Shown here in pieces: positions 52,611-61,859 of a DNA stretch of 64,000 nucleotides. The stretch spans positions 1 through 64,000 of the forward strand of contig NZ_JAMJWG010000020.1 of the NCBI RefSeq assembly GCF_024435355.1, given 5' to 3'. The position numbers and the translations under genes are program-made. The notes below the pieces were generated by a model. The model had not been told where the DNA came from. It did not search any database and saw nothing but the letters and a program-made list of their open reading frames with translations. This DNA comes from Streptomyces odontomachi. Its GTDB lineage: Bacteria; Actinomycetota; Actinomycetes; Streptomycetales; Streptomycetaceae. Numbering within the stretch: the first letter of the stretch is position 1; every line of letters starts with the position of its first letter.

Positions 52611-54303
52611 ACCCCCTGCTGCTGCCACAGGCGCCGAAGGGGCACTGTCCTTCGATCTGACCAACCAACCGTGGATCGGAGTGCTCCGGTGCAACGGATC
52701 GGAGGACGAGCTGTCACTGAGCGAGGTTTTCGCACAGGCCAATGATCTGCGGCAGATCGTGGGCGACCTGGCCACCCAGGAGTTCGCTCTCGTGCGGCTT
52801 CTCCTGGCCGTCGCCCACGACGCCCTGGACGGGCCAGATGACGCCGAGGACTGGAGCGAACTGTGGGGGGAGCCCGACTGCTTCGCGCCCGTCCAGGCTT
52901 ATCTGGCGCAGCACCGCGACCGGTTCGACCTTCTTCACCCCACGGCGCCGTTCATGCAGACCGCCGGGCTCCGCACAGCGAAGGACGAGGTTTTCTCCCT
53001 CAACCGCATCGTGGCCGACGTACCTGCCGGCGACCCGTTCTTCAGCGCGCGGATGCCGGACGTGGACCGGCTGAGCTTTGCCGAGGCCGCCCGCTGGGTA
53101 GTCCACGTTCACGCCTACGACACCTCCGGCATCAAGACCGGCATGGTCGACGACAAGCGGGTCAAGGGCGGCAAGGTCTACCCCCTCGGTACCGGATGGG
53201 CTGGCGGGCTGGGCGGCGTCTTCGTCGAGGGTGCGACGCTCCGTGAAACCCTGCTGCTCAACCTGGTGGCAGCGGACACCGAGGGACTGAGTTTCTCCTC
53301 CAGCGACCTGCCGGCGTGGCGCCGCGAGCCCTGCGGGCCCGGATCCGATCAGCGCTCCGCGACCGGATTGCGTGACCTCTACACATGGCAGTCCCGACGA
53401 GTGCGCCTGCACTACGACACGGACGGCGTCCACGGGGTTGTCCTCGGGTACGGCGATCCGCTCGCCTCAAGGAACATGCACGATCAGGAGCCGATGACTT
53501 CGTGGCGGCGCAGTCCCGCACAGGAGAAGAAGCTGGGCCAGTCCCCGGTGTATCTGCCCCTGGAACACGATCCGGCCCGCTCGGCTTGGCGGGGCATCGC
53601 AGCCCTCGTCGCCGACCGGCTGGAGAGCAGTGGCGGAAGCGAGGCGGCGCCACGCCTCCGGCCTGGGATTCTCGAGTGGGTCGCCCGGCTGGTGGCCGAC
53701 CGCCACCTCCCCCGCCACTCACTCATACGCACCCGACTGGTGGGTGTCAGTTACGGCACCCAACAGTCCGTGATCGACGAGGTCGTCGACGACCGCCTGG
53801 AGATGCCCGTCGTCCTCCTTCACCAACAAGACCGTAGATACGCTCGGCAGGCCGTCGCCGCGGCTGAGGAAGCCGATAGGGCGGTTCGCGTCCTCGGAGA
53901 TCTGGCGGCTGACCTGGCCCGGGCCGTGGGTTCCGAGGCGGAGGGCCCCAAGTCGGCCGCGCGGACAACCGGATTCGACGCACTGGAACATCCATACCGG
54001 CAATGGCTGGCCGAAATGGCCCAGGTCACGGACCCCTTCGAACATCGGCAGACATGGCAGCGCGAGGTTCGAGGAACGGTGAGTCGTCTCGGTGATCGTC
54101 TCATCGCCGCCGCAGGTGACGCTGCGTGGGAGGGACGGGTCTACACGGACAGAAAGAACGCGACTCACTGGCTGAACACGGGCCTCGCAGACCGATGGTT
54201 CCGGGGACGTCTCGCCAGAGAACTTGCTGACCCCGACGCCCCCGACAGCGGCGGCCGCCCGGACACCGACCAAACCGCGACCGAAGCGAAGGTGCACGCA
54301 TGA
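52594..54303 (+). CDS. casA: Cascade large subunit Cse1 (CasA)
   Basis: 569 residues. FDLTNQPWIGVLRCNG at the N-terminus and the middle blocks FDLLHPTAPFMQTAGL and LNLVAADTEGLSFSS identify Cse1/Cas8e. It recognises the PAM, opens target DNA and recruits Cas3. Its start lies 17 bases inside cas3, and its stop overlaps cse2 by 4 bases. Confidence 0.93.
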   Translation: MTQTTEPPAAATGAEGALSFDLTNQPWIGVLRCNGSEDELSLSEVFAQANDLRQIVGDLATQEFALVRLLLAVAHDALDGPDDAEDWSELWGEPDCFAPVQAYLAQHRDRFDLLHPTAPFMQTAGLRTAKDEVFSLNRIVADVPAGDPFFSARMPDVDRLSFAEAARWVVHVHAYDTSGIKTGMVDDKRVKGGKVYPLGTGWAGGLGGVFVEGATLRETLLLNLVAADTEGLSFSSSDLPAWRREPCGPGSDQRSATGLRDLYTWQSRRVRLHYDTDGVHGVVLGYGDPLASRNMHDQEPMTSWRRSPAQEKKLGQSPVYLPLEHDPARSAWRGIAALVADRLESSGGSEAAPRLRPGILEWVARLVADRHLPRHSLIRTRLVGVSYGTQQSVIDEVVDDRLEMPVVLLHQQDRRYARQAVAAAEEADRAVRVLGDLAADLARAVGSEAEGPKSAARTTGFDALEHPYRQWLAEMAQVTDPFEHRQTWQREVRGTVSRLGDRLIAAAGDAAWEGRVYTDRKNATHWLNTGLADRWFRGRLARELADPDAPDSGGRPDTDQTATEAKVHA

Positions 54304-54983
54304 CGACCGGCTCCGCCCCGGCCAAGGACCCCAGCGTGAGCGCGCGCATCGCCGAACTCACAAGGGCGAGTATCAGCGGCTGGCAGAGGGGCTACCTCGC
54401 CGACGAGTCGCACTCCGTCGCCGCCCTCGCTCGCCTGCGCCGTGGTGCGGGCCGGGAGGCGGGGGAATCGCCGGACCTGTGGACGTTGATCGACACTGGC
54501 GCCCTGCACTCCCAGGAGGAGGGCGGGCCAAGGCACCTGAGCGAACCTGAGGTGATGCGCGCCGAGAACGCGGTGCACGCAGCGCTGACTCTGTGGGCAT
54601 TCCACCAGCAGTCCCGCGGCGAACCCATGCACCGGTGCCACTCCCCCGGGCAGCCAGCCAGCCTCGGCGCGGCCGTGCGGCGGCTGATGCCACCCGATGA
54701 CATCGACGAGCCCGTACGCAAGCGCCTGGTCCGCGCCGGCACCGCACCAGACCTGGTCTCTCTCGCCCAGCGGCTGCGCGACATCGTCGCCCTGCTGCGC
54801 CGGAAAAGCATCCCACTCGACTACGGCCTGCTGGCTGGCCAGCTGTACGTGTGGCAGTGGCCCGACGGTCCGTCCGCCGTGCGCCGTGCGTGGGGCCGTT
54901 CCTTCCACACCCCGCCGCGCAGGCCCCGGCAGCCCACAGGCGACAACCCCACCGCTCCGCACACCGACAAGGACCATTCGTGA
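54300..54983 (+). CDS. casB: Cascade small subunit Cse2 (CasB)
   Basis: 227 residues, all-helical and basic: LARLRRGAGREAGESPDLW and HCHSPGQPASLGAAVRRL match Cse2. It stabilises the R-loop as a dimer in the belly of Cascade. The C-terminal 35 residues are Pro/Arg-rich and probably disordered. 4-base overlaps on both sides. Confidence 0.92.
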   Translation: MTTGSAPAKDPSVSARIAELTRASISGWQRGYLADESHSVAALARLRRGAGREAGESPDLWTLIDTGALHSQEEGGPRHLSEPEVMRAENAVHAALTLWAFHQQSRGEPMHRCHSPGQPASLGAAVRRLMPPDDIDEPVRKRLVRAGTAPDLVSLAQRLRDIVALLRRKSIPLDYGLLAGQLYVWQWPDGPSAVRRAWGRSFHTPPRRPRQPTGDNPTAPHTDKDHS

Positions 54984-56185
54984 ACCGCATCTTCCTGGAC
55001 GTGCACGCCCTGCAGACCGTCCCGCCCAGCAACCTCAACCGGGACGACACGGGTGCACCCAAGACGGCCGTCTACGGGGGTGTCCCGCGTGCCCGTGTCT
55101 CCAGCCAGGCGTGGAAGCGAGCCATCCGCACCTACTTCGATGACGAGCACCTTTTGGACCCCGCCGAGTTGGGTGTGCGCACCAAGAAGGTGGTGGAGCT
55201 CCTCGCCGACCGGATCGCCGGGCTCGACGGCACCGTAGAGCGTGAGGCGGCACTGAAGCTGGCCGACGAGACGGTGAAGGCGGCCGGCTTCAAGACCGAG
55301 GTCCCCAAGCGCAAGGCCGACCAGGCGAAGAAGAACGAGGACCCTGACGCCCCGACCCCCGCACCGGAAAGCAAATACCTGGTCTTCCTGAGCTCCCGGC
55401 AGCTCGACGGCCTGGCACACCTCGCCCTGGAGGGTGCCGCGGACATCACAGCGTTCCTCAAGACCAAGGAGAACAAGGCCCGCGCCAAGGAGATCGCAGA
55501 CACCCGGCACTCAGTCGACATCGCCCTCTTCGGCCGCATGGTCGCAGACATCGCCGACATCAACGTCGACGCCGCCGTCCAGGTCGCCCACGCCATCAGC
55601 GTCCACCGGGTGGACAACGAGTCCGACTACTACACGGCCGTCGACGACGAGAACAAGGACGAGGAGACCGGCGCCGGGATGATCGGCACCGTCGACTTCA
55701 ACTCCGCCACCCTGTACCGCTACGCGGCCCTCGGCGTGCACCAGCTCGCCGCCAACCTCGGCCAGGGCCTGCGTGAGGACGAGCCGCGCACCGAGCCTGT
55801 ACGCCGTGCCGTCGAGGCGTTCGTGCACAGTTTCATCGCCTCGCTGCCCACAGGGAAGATCAACACGTTTGGGCATCACACGCAGCCTGACGCCGTCGTC
55901 GTCAAGCTCCGCGCCACCCGACCGATCAGCTTCGTGTCTGCTTTCGAGGACCCGGTCCGCAGCGACGCCGGTGGGCACGTGCGTGAGGCCTCCGACCGGC
56001 TCGCCGCCTACGGGTCCGATGTCGAACGCGCCTATGGCGACCCGGAGACCACCCAGACGTGGGTGCTGCGCGTGGGCCCGAACACCCAGAAGCTCGTCGA
56101 CCTCGGCACTCAGACCGAGACCATGGGTGAGCTCGTGGAGGCCGTTGGCAAGGCCGTGACAGAGCGCCTGGAGAAGCCCGAATGA
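54980..56185 (+). CDS. casC: Cascade backbone Cas7e (CasC/Cse4)
   Basis: 401 residues. FLDVHALQTVPPSNLNRDDTGAPKTAVYGG and RVSSQAWKRAIR are the family start; the later FNSATLYRYAALG and AFVHSFIASLPTGKINTFGHHT fit Cas7e. Six copies coat the crRNA spacer. The start is GTG at 54980, coupled to cse2. A Lys/Pro-rich insertion around 115-135 replaces a loop. Confidence 0.95.
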   Translation: MNRIFLDVHALQTVPPSNLNRDDTGAPKTAVYGGVPRARVSSQAWKRAIRTYFDDEHLLDPAELGVRTKKVVELLADRIAGLDGTVEREAALKLADETVKAAGFKTEVPKRKADQAKKNEDPDAPTPAPESKYLVFLSSRQLDGLAHLALEGAADITAFLKTKENKARAKEIADTRHSVDIALFGRMVADIADINVDAAVQVAHAISVHRVDNESDYYTAVDDENKDEETGAGMIGTVDFNSATLYRYAALGVHQLAANLGQGLREDEPRTEPVRRAVEAFVHSFIASLPTGKINTFGHHTQPDAVVVKLRATRPISFVSAFEDPVRSDAGGHVREASDRLAAYGSDVERAYGDPETTQTWVLRVGPNTQKLVDLGTQTETMGELVEAVGKAVTERLEKPE

Positions 56186-56913
56186 GCGTGCTTGCCCTGC
56201 GTCTGGCCGGCCCCCTGCAGTCCTGGGGAGCCGCATCCCGCTTCACCCGCCGCACCACCGAATCAGCGCCGACCAAGAGCGGCGTCATCGGCCTGCTCGC
56301 CTCCGCGGCCGGCATCGATCGCGACGACGACGCCCGCCTCGCACCCCTGGCCGCGCTGCGGTTCGGGGTCCGTATCGACCAGCCCGGCACGCGTATCCGT
56401 GACTTCCAGACCGCGCACCACGCCGTGACCGGGGTATCAATGCCGTTGTCGGAAAGGTTCTACCTCGCCGACGCCGTGTTCGTCGCGGCCGTCGAGGGCG
56501 ACCACGCTCTGCTCACCAGCCTGCGGGACGCACTACGCACTCCGGTGTACCCGCCGTTCCTCGGGCGACGCTCCTGCCCGCCCTCCGAGCCCCTCTGCCT
56601 CGACCTGCACAAGGGCGGGTGCCTGGAAGACGTTCTGGCGAACGTGCCCTGGCAGGCCTCCGCCTGGTACCGAAAGCGCCGGCAAGCCCCGCAGAACCTC
56701 CCCGTGCTCCGCGAGATGGGCGACGGCGAGTCCGCCAGGAACGCGGACGTCCTGCGTGACCAGCCCGTCAGCTTCGATGCCGCGCACCGCCGGCACGCCC
56801 TGCGCACGGTCATCTCCGATCCGGTCCCCTTGCCCATCCCGGCCGACAGCAGCCGCAACGACAACCACGATCCGTTCGATGCCCTCGCTGCCCTGGAGGA
56901 AGAGCGCGACTGA
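56182..56913 (+). CDS. casD: Cascade subunit Cas5e (CasD)
   Basis: 243 residues. LALRLAGPLQSWGAASRFTRR and PTKSGVIGLLASAAGIDRDD are the Cas5e hallmarks, and YPPFLGRRSCPPSEPL is the thumb-side motif. It caps the 5' handle of the crRNA. Its stop shares one base with the cas6e start (TGATG). Confidence 0.95.
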   Translation: MSVLALRLAGPLQSWGAASRFTRRTTESAPTKSGVIGLLASAAGIDRDDDARLAPLAALRFGVRIDQPGTRIRDFQTAHHAVTGVSMPLSERFYLADAVFVAAVEGDHALLTSLRDALRTPVYPPFLGRRSCPPSEPLCLDLHKGGCLEDVLANVPWQASAWYRKRRQAPQNLPVLREMGDGESARNADVLRDQPVSFDAAHRRHALRTVISDPVPLPIPADSSRNDNHDPFDALAALEEERD

Positions 56914-57695
56914 TGTTCATCTCCCGCTTCCGCGTCAACACTGCGCGGCCCGGTGCCCGAAAGCTTCTCTCCTCACCGCAGGCCATGCACGCGGCAGTCA
57001 TGTCGTCGTTCCCGCAGCTCCTGCCCTCCGACAGCCCCCCTCCGGACTCGCCCCGGGTACTGTGGCGTCTGGATCAGATGGCTCGCGCCGAGGTCCTGCT
57101 CTATATCGTCAGCCCCGGTCAGCCGGACCTGACGCACCTGGTGGAGCAGGCCGGCTGGCCCGCCGTCGCCACCCGCGAGAATCCCGGCTGGCAGACCCGG
57201 GCCTACGCACCACTCCTCGATCGTCTGACCGCCGGCGATCGCTGGTCGTTCCGTCTGACGGCGAACCCCGTGCACAAGATCCGCCGCAAGGAAGGCGAAG
57301 AGCAGAAGATCACCGCGCATCTGACACCCATCCACCAGATGGGATGGCTGCTCGACGACAGGCGCCAGGAGCGCCTCGGTTTCCGCATCTGCGAGAAGCC
57401 CGACGACCGGCGGCTCCTTCCTGAGGGCACCACCCATCAGAAGCGGCCCCACCCCGGCGACCGGTACGAGCTGGCCATACGGGACGCCCGCTCCCTGGCC
57501 TTCAACAAGTCCGGCGCCGCCGATGGCCGCAGGGGGCCAGTCACTGTCGTCACCGTCACCTTCGAAGGACACCTCGAGGTCACCGACCCGAACGCGATGC
57601 GCCGCTCCCTCACCCAGGGCATCGGCCGAGCCCGCGCCTATGGCTGTGGCCTTCTCACCCTCGCTCCGCTCGCGAGGAGTCCCCGCACAACATGA
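56913..57695 (+). CDS. casE: crRNA endonuclease Cas6e (CasE)
   Basis: 260 residues, tandem ferredoxin-like folds. The likely catalytic His is in SSPQAMHAAVM (His26), and the C-terminal Gly-rich loop is SLTQGIGRARAYGCGLLTL. It cleaves each repeat at the base of its hairpin and stays bound to the 3' end. Coupled to cas5e and, by a 4-base overlap, to cas1. Confidence 0.94.
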   Translation: MFISRFRVNTARPGARKLLSSPQAMHAAVMSSFPQLLPSDSPPPDSPRVLWRLDQMARAEVLLYIVSPGQPDLTHLVEQAGWPAVATRENPGWQTRAYAPLLDRLTAGDRWSFRLTANPVHKIRRKEGEEQKITAHLTPIHQMGWLLDDRRQERLGFRICEKPDDRRLLPEGTTHQKRPHPGDRYELAIRDARSLAFNKSGAADGRRGPVTVVTVTFEGHLEVTDPNAMRRSLTQGIGRARAYGCGLLTLAPLARSPRTT

Positions 57696-58681
57696 CGACC
57701 GTCTCCAAGCGTCCGGCCCCCAGTCCTCGACAACTCACCCGCACCGGTGACCGTCTCTCCTTCATCTACCTGGAGCGTTGCACCGTCCACCGCGACGCCA
57801 ACGCGATCACGGCACAGGATGGGGAGGGCACCACACACATCCCGTCCGCGACGATCGGCACGCTCCTCCTAGGGCCGGGAACTCGGATCACCCACCAGGC
57901 CATGAGCGTCCTCGGCGAGACCGGGGCCGCCGTCTGCTGGGTCGGTGAACACGGGGTGCGTTACTACGCGTCCGGCCGCGCCCTCAGCCGCTCCTCGGCC
58001 CTCATGGAAGCTCAGGCCCAGCAGTGGGCCAACCCGCGCAGCCGTCTCGCCGTGGCCCGAGAGATGTATCGGTTGCGCTTCCCCGATGAGGACCCGGTCG
58101 GCCTGACCCGGCGTGAGCTACTCGGACGGGAGGGACGACGGATGAAGGTCTGTTACCGTGCCGAATCGGCCCGCACGGGCGTGCCCTGGCGGGGCCGCCG
58201 ATACGTACCGGGCGACTTCAGCGCCGGAGACGCCGTCAACCAGGCCATCACCGCAGCTGCCCAGTGCATGTACGGCATCGCACACGCCGTCGTCACCTCT
58301 CTGGGATGCAGTCCGGCGCTCGGCTTCGTGCACTCCGGCCACGAGTTGTCCTTCGTCTTGGACATCGCCGACCTCTACAAGACGGAGATCGGCATCCCTC
58401 TTGCCTTCGACACCGCCTCGGAGGGAGAAGAGGACGTCGGCTCACGCACCCGACGCGCCCTGAGAGACAGAATCAACGAGACCTCACTGCTGAACCGGTG
58501 CGTCGACGACATCCGACGCCTGCTGCTGGCACCAGATCAGGCGAAGGCGGCAGCCCTCGGCGACGACCAGGACATCGCGACCCTCCAGAGCGATGGCGGC
58601 CACCACGTCCCTTCGGGCGTCAACCACGACGGCCCGGACGAGTACGAGGGCTGGAACCTTGTCGGAGGGGAGACCTGGTGA
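57692..58681 (+). CDS. cas1: CRISPR integrase Cas1 (type I-E)
   Basis: 329 residues. The metal-binding residues are recognisable: Glu in LLGREGRRMKVCY, His in LGFVHSGHELSFVLDIADLYK and Asp in the same block. With Cas2 it integrates new spacers at the leader end. The C-terminal 40 residues are acidic and variable. It overlaps cas6e and cas2 by 4 bases each. Confidence 0.96.
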   Translation: MTTVSKRPAPSPRQLTRTGDRLSFIYLERCTVHRDANAITAQDGEGTTHIPSATIGTLLLGPGTRITHQAMSVLGETGAAVCWVGEHGVRYYASGRALSRSSALMEAQAQQWANPRSRLAVAREMYRLRFPDEDPVGLTRRELLGREGRRMKVCYRAESARTGVPWRGRRYVPGDFSAGDAVNQAITAAAQCMYGIAHAVVTSLGCSPALGFVHSGHELSFVLDIADLYKTEIGIPLAFDTASEGEEDVGSRTRRALRDRINETSLLNRCVDDIRRLLLAPDQAKAAALGDDQDIATLQSDGGHHVPSGVNHDGPDEYEGWNLVGGETW

Positions 58682-59040
58682 CGGTCATAGTCCTCACCAA
58701 CTGCCCCAGTGGTCTGCGGGGCTTCCTCACCCGCTGGCTCCTGGAGATATCCGCGGGGGTCTTCATCGGCAACCCCTCGGCCCGCATCCGCGATGCCCTC
58801 TGGAACGAGGTCCAGCAGTACGCCGGCCAAGGCCGAGCTCTGCTGGCCCACACCACCAACAACGAGCAGGGCTTCACCTTCAGGACGTTCGACCACCAGT
58901 GGCACCCGATCGACCACGAAGGGGTCACTCTGATCCAACGCCCTACCGCAAAGGCTCAGGCTTCACCAACGCAGACCCCAAGTACTCCACCGCCAGGTTG
59001 GAGCCGGGCCTCCAAACGCCGCCGGTGGGGAAGAGGCTAG
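58678..59040 (+). CDS. cas2: CRISPR-associated Cas2 (type I-E)
   Basis: 120 residues: TVIVLTNCPSGLRGFLTRWLLEISAGVFIG and the TNNEQGF-TFRTFDHQWHPIDHEGV block identify Cas2e (CasCD type). After residue 90 there is a Pro/Ser/Arg-rich tail not needed for the fold. GTG start, coupled to cas1. Last gene of the cas operon. Bases 59041-59283 after it hold a hairpin and a decayed repeat. Confidence 0.93.
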   Translation: MTVIVLTNCPSGLRGFLTRWLLEISAGVFIGNPSARIRDALWNEVQQYAGQGRALLAHTTNNEQGFTFRTFDHQWHPIDHEGVTLIQRPTAKAQASPTQTPSTPPPGWSRASKRRRWGRG

Positions 59041-59170
59041 GCCCGACCGCAATGGACAGGCGACGCCCCATGGCACGGGTTGGCGCCGTCACAGTGTCGG
59101 GCGCCTCCAGCACCTTGGGGGCCGGGGGGACCAGTTGTACGTCAACTACTCGTGGCCAAAACGTCCTCGC

Positions 59171-59200
59171 GATGTGCTCCCCGGAACCGGGGAGCACATC
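59171..59200. terminator. Perfect hairpin after the cas operon with CRISPR-repeat-like arms
   Basis: GATGTGCTCCCCGG (59171-59184) is exactly complementary to 59187-59200. It lies 130 bases past cas2 and 84 bases from array 3, so it could end both converging transcripts. The GTGCTCCCC/GGGGAGCAC arms equal the outer arms of common actinobacterial I-E repeats. Confidence 0.65.
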
Positions 59201-59283
59201 CCGAAGCGCAGTGGCAGCGCACGTACCCGTCCCTGCTAGAGCCGGGAGCAGGCCACCGGCCTCGGGGTCACCGCTGTCGCCCT

Positions 59284-60170
59284 GGGGCCATCCCCGCGTG
59301 CGCGGGGAGCAGCTACCGCTCTACCTCGACCTGTCCGTGATGCGGGGACCATCCCCGCGTGTGCGGGGAGCAGACGGCGGTCCCTCAATGGTGGGGGTAT
59401 TCGAGCGGACCATCCCCGCGTGCGCGGGGAGCAGTAGCCCACGTGTCGGATGCGTGAGGCGTCGGTGGGACCATCCCCGCGTGCGCGGGGAGCAGGCAGG
59501 CTTCAGCCAGCCTGTTCGTGGTCGAGTAGTAGAGACCATCCCCGCGTGCGCGGGGAGCAGGGCGGCCGCGTCGCCGGCCGGCGCCGTACCCCGGGACCAT
59601 CCCCGCGTGCGCGGGGAGCAGGGATGCTCCCTGCGTGTGTGGCGCGAGGGGGCGGGACCATCCCCGCGTGCGCGGGGAGCAGGTCATCGGCTCACACGTC
59701 CCAGGCGAGACTGCGGGACCATCCCCGCGTGCGCGGGGAGCAGCATCTCTCGGACGTCACCGACACCCAGAGGCAGGGACCATCCCCGCGTGCGCGGGGA
59801 GCAGGTGGCCCGGTTCGTCTGGCCCAGACCGGACGAGGGACCATCCCCGCGTGCGCGGGGAGCAGTGATGCGCTGCGACCTTTGCAGCCAGAGCGTGGGG
59901 ACCATCCCCGCGTGCGCGGGGAGCAGCGCCCTCCAGCGCGGTGCCCGCATCCAGCTCTGGGACCATCCCCGCGTGCGCGGGGAGCAGTACTCGCACGGCG
60001 ACTGGGCTACGAGGACGCAGGGACCATCCCCGCGTGCGCGGGGAGCAGAGGGAGCCACACAGCGAATCTCCGGGAATGGTGGGACCATCCCCGCGTGCGC
60101 GGGGAGCAGCGGGGGCTGTTCACGCTGTTCGACATACGACCGGGACCATCCCCGCGTGCGCGGGGAGCAG
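59284..60170 (-). CRISPR. CRISPR array 3 (15 repeats, type I-E)
   Basis: Fifteen 29-base repeats from 59284 to 60170, with 14 spacers. The repeat differs from array 2 at position 16 (CCCCGCGTGCGCGG rather than CCCCGCGGGCGCGG). Period is 61 bases except the spacer before 59532, which is 36 bases. The left-most repeats vary (59284: GGGGCC; 59345: GCGTGTG; 59532: GAGACC), so the left is the old end. Transcription is leftwards, towards cas2. A decayed copy, 19 of 29 matching, lies one period farther left at 59223-59251. Confidence 0.98.
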
Positions 60171-60324
60171 ACTTTCTGACCAGGGATTTCTTAACGGCAG
60201 GTGCCGAGAAAATACCACCTTCAGAGAATTGCTCATATCAGAAATAGCTGGATGAAGTAGACGAAAAAGAGGCCATACGGCGCCGGGTCATCGTCATGGC
60301 CGTTTCGCCACGTGAAAAACTTCG
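60171..60324 (-). promoter_or_regulatory. Leader of array 3
   Basis: AT-rich (for example GGGATTTCTTAACGG and GAGAATTGCTCATATCAG) DNA directly at the perfect-repeat end of the array, as expected for the leader and promoter of a leftward array. It also contains the 3' flank of the next gene. Confidence 0.6.
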
Positions 60325-61596
60325 TCACCTCGCCCGCAAAGACGTCAGGACCAGGCGTCCATATCGCGTAGTGAGGGCCGCGGCCGTGGCGGCGATGGAC
60401 AGGATGAGCGAGACGATCAGGTGTGCCACAGAGTGGTCATCGAGAACCTGCAAGATGCTCAGGGCTGTGCCAAGTGGCAGGCCGAGAATGGTGAGTACGC
60501 CCAGGGCACCGCTGATCTGCTGGCTTTCCTGGGTCTGCACGAGTCGACTGTAGTCGGCCGCTTCGGCGAGGATCTCGTCGAAGCGGGCGGGGAGCCGGTG
60601 CTGGTTCTGGAAGGCGAGCAACAGGTCGTTCGCTGCCCCATGGGCGGTGAGATGCTGACGCCAGTAGGTGCTGCGAAAGACAGCGATACTCCGTTCCAGT
60701 GCGGCCACCCGCTTTGCCAGCTGCGACGATGTGAACACATGGGAGAGTTCGTCGGTCAACTCGTCGATCTGATCGCGTTGGAGTGAACCGAGCAGGAGAG
60801 CGTCTAGATACACGGAACGAGAGTGCAGCGCAGCAAATTCGAAGAAATCGCCCGTACCGGTGTCGGCCCGGTGGCCCAGGAAGGCAGCTCCTTGACGAAG
60901 CACCAGGGCGCTCCAGTCCGCGGAAATCCTCGCGGTGTCTTTGAATTGCTCGCCGGCGGTCTCCGGTGGCAGGGGGAAGTCCTCAGGTGTCGAGCATGAG
61001 GCGAGCTGCCACAGCCAGCGGTCAGCAGAGGGGGGCAGTTCCCCTTCCAGGTTGAAGCGCAGGGCCGGGGTTTGCTGTGCGGTCGGGGTCATGAAGGCGA
61101 CCGTGTATGGCCGGGCTATGGCAAACGGTGCCTCGTGATCGCGGACGTCGGCAACACCCGCAAACAGCATGACTGGGTCCAGGGGCCCGGAAAGGATTTC
61201 ATTGCCGGTGTTCGGCCTGCGTCCGGCCAGGGCTCGAAGTACTGGCAACAGCGGTCTTTCCACGCTCAGGTGCAGGACTGCGAGGGCGTGTTCGTTGTTG
61301 CGTGTGGTGGCGGCACGCAGGAGCTCCATGCCGAGCAGGTGTAGTCCGTCGTGCTTGACGTCCAGCGGCAGGTGCCATCGACAGGGCCGTCCGGGTGCCC
61401 CGTAGAGGGCGCGGGCGGAGGCGGGGGCGAAGTAGGTGGAACGGGTCTGGACGTCAGTGAGTCGGTTGCCCAGCTCGAACGGGTAGGGACCTTCGGGCCA
61501 GTCGGGGATACGCAGCAGCCGTACCGGCAGGACGACGGTCAGCTCCTGGCGTGCGCCGGTGACGTTCTCAAGTGGCGAAGCTCCATAACTGGTCAC
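60325..61596 (-). CDS. Protein with two C-terminal membrane helices (CorA-like layout), possible effector
   Basis: 423 residues of no family known to me. A large soluble N-terminal part with mixed strands is followed by a long helical region (about 255-365) and two closely spaced membrane helices at the C-terminus (ALGVLTILGLPLGTALSIL and AHLIVSLILSIAATAAAL). This coiled-coil-plus-two-helix layout resembles CorA-like channels and membrane effectors of defence systems. The ATG overlaps the preceding gene stop by 4 bases, so it is the last gene of a three-gene operon with a NACHT-type ATPase. A pore or membrane-disrupting role is inferred only. Confidence 0.75.
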   Translation of the reverse strand: MTSYGASPLENVTGARQELTVVLPVRLLRIPDWPEGPYPFELGNRLTDVQTRSTYFAPASARALYGAPGRPCRWHLPLDVKHDGLHLLGMELLRAATTRNNEHALAVLHLSVERPLLPVLRALAGRRPNTGNEILSGPLDPVMLFAGVADVRDHEAPFAIARPYTVAFMTPTAQQTPALRFNLEGELPPSADRWLWQLASCSTPEDFPLPPETAGEQFKDTARISADWSALVLRQGAAFLGHRADTGTGDFFEFAALHSRSVYLDALLLGSLQRDQIDELTDELSHVFTSSQLAKRVAALERSIAVFRSTYWRQHLTAHGAANDLLLAFQNQHRLPARFDEILAEAADYSRLVQTQESQQISGALGVLTILGLPLGTALSILQVLDDHSVAHLIVSLILSIAATAAALTTRYGRLVLTSLRAR

Positions 61597-61859
61597 CGGT
61601 AATACTCGGCTGGGTCGGGCTGGTCTAGTCGGATGACGAACTCTGCACGATCGGGGCTTTCAGCGCTGACGTAGAAGCGGACGTGCTCCCCCGTGCGGAT
61701 GGTCCGAAAGCCTTCGGTCACGATTTGCCGGTAGTCGAAGGTGTAGTACCGCTCGTCCTGATCGTCCCGGACCACGTAGGAGCCGAGGGCGCCGCTGAGT
61801 CCTCCGCCGCTCGGGCGCCTGTCGACGATGGTTCCGTGACGTGCCCCGGTGCCGCTCAC
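61593..61859 (-). CDS. Small cold-shock/OB-fold-like protein
   Basis: 88 residues. GTIVDRRPSGGGLSGALGSY, then YYTFDYRQIVTEGFRTIRTGE and VRFYVSAE follow the order of a cold-shock domain (G-x-I/V start, D-x-F-x-Y, GFRT-x-x-x-GE-x-V-x-F), but the usual RNP aromatic motifs are altered. It may bind nucleic acid or act as a small adaptor. The start is GTG at 61859, overlapping the upstream ATPase by 4 bases; the stop overlaps the membrane-protein gene by 4 bases. Family call is tentative. Confidence 0.7.
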   Translation of the reverse strand: MSGTGARHGTIVDRRPSGGGLSGALGSYVVRDDQDERYYTFDYRQIVTEGFRTIRTGEHVRFYVSAESPDRAEFVIRLDQPDPAEYYR

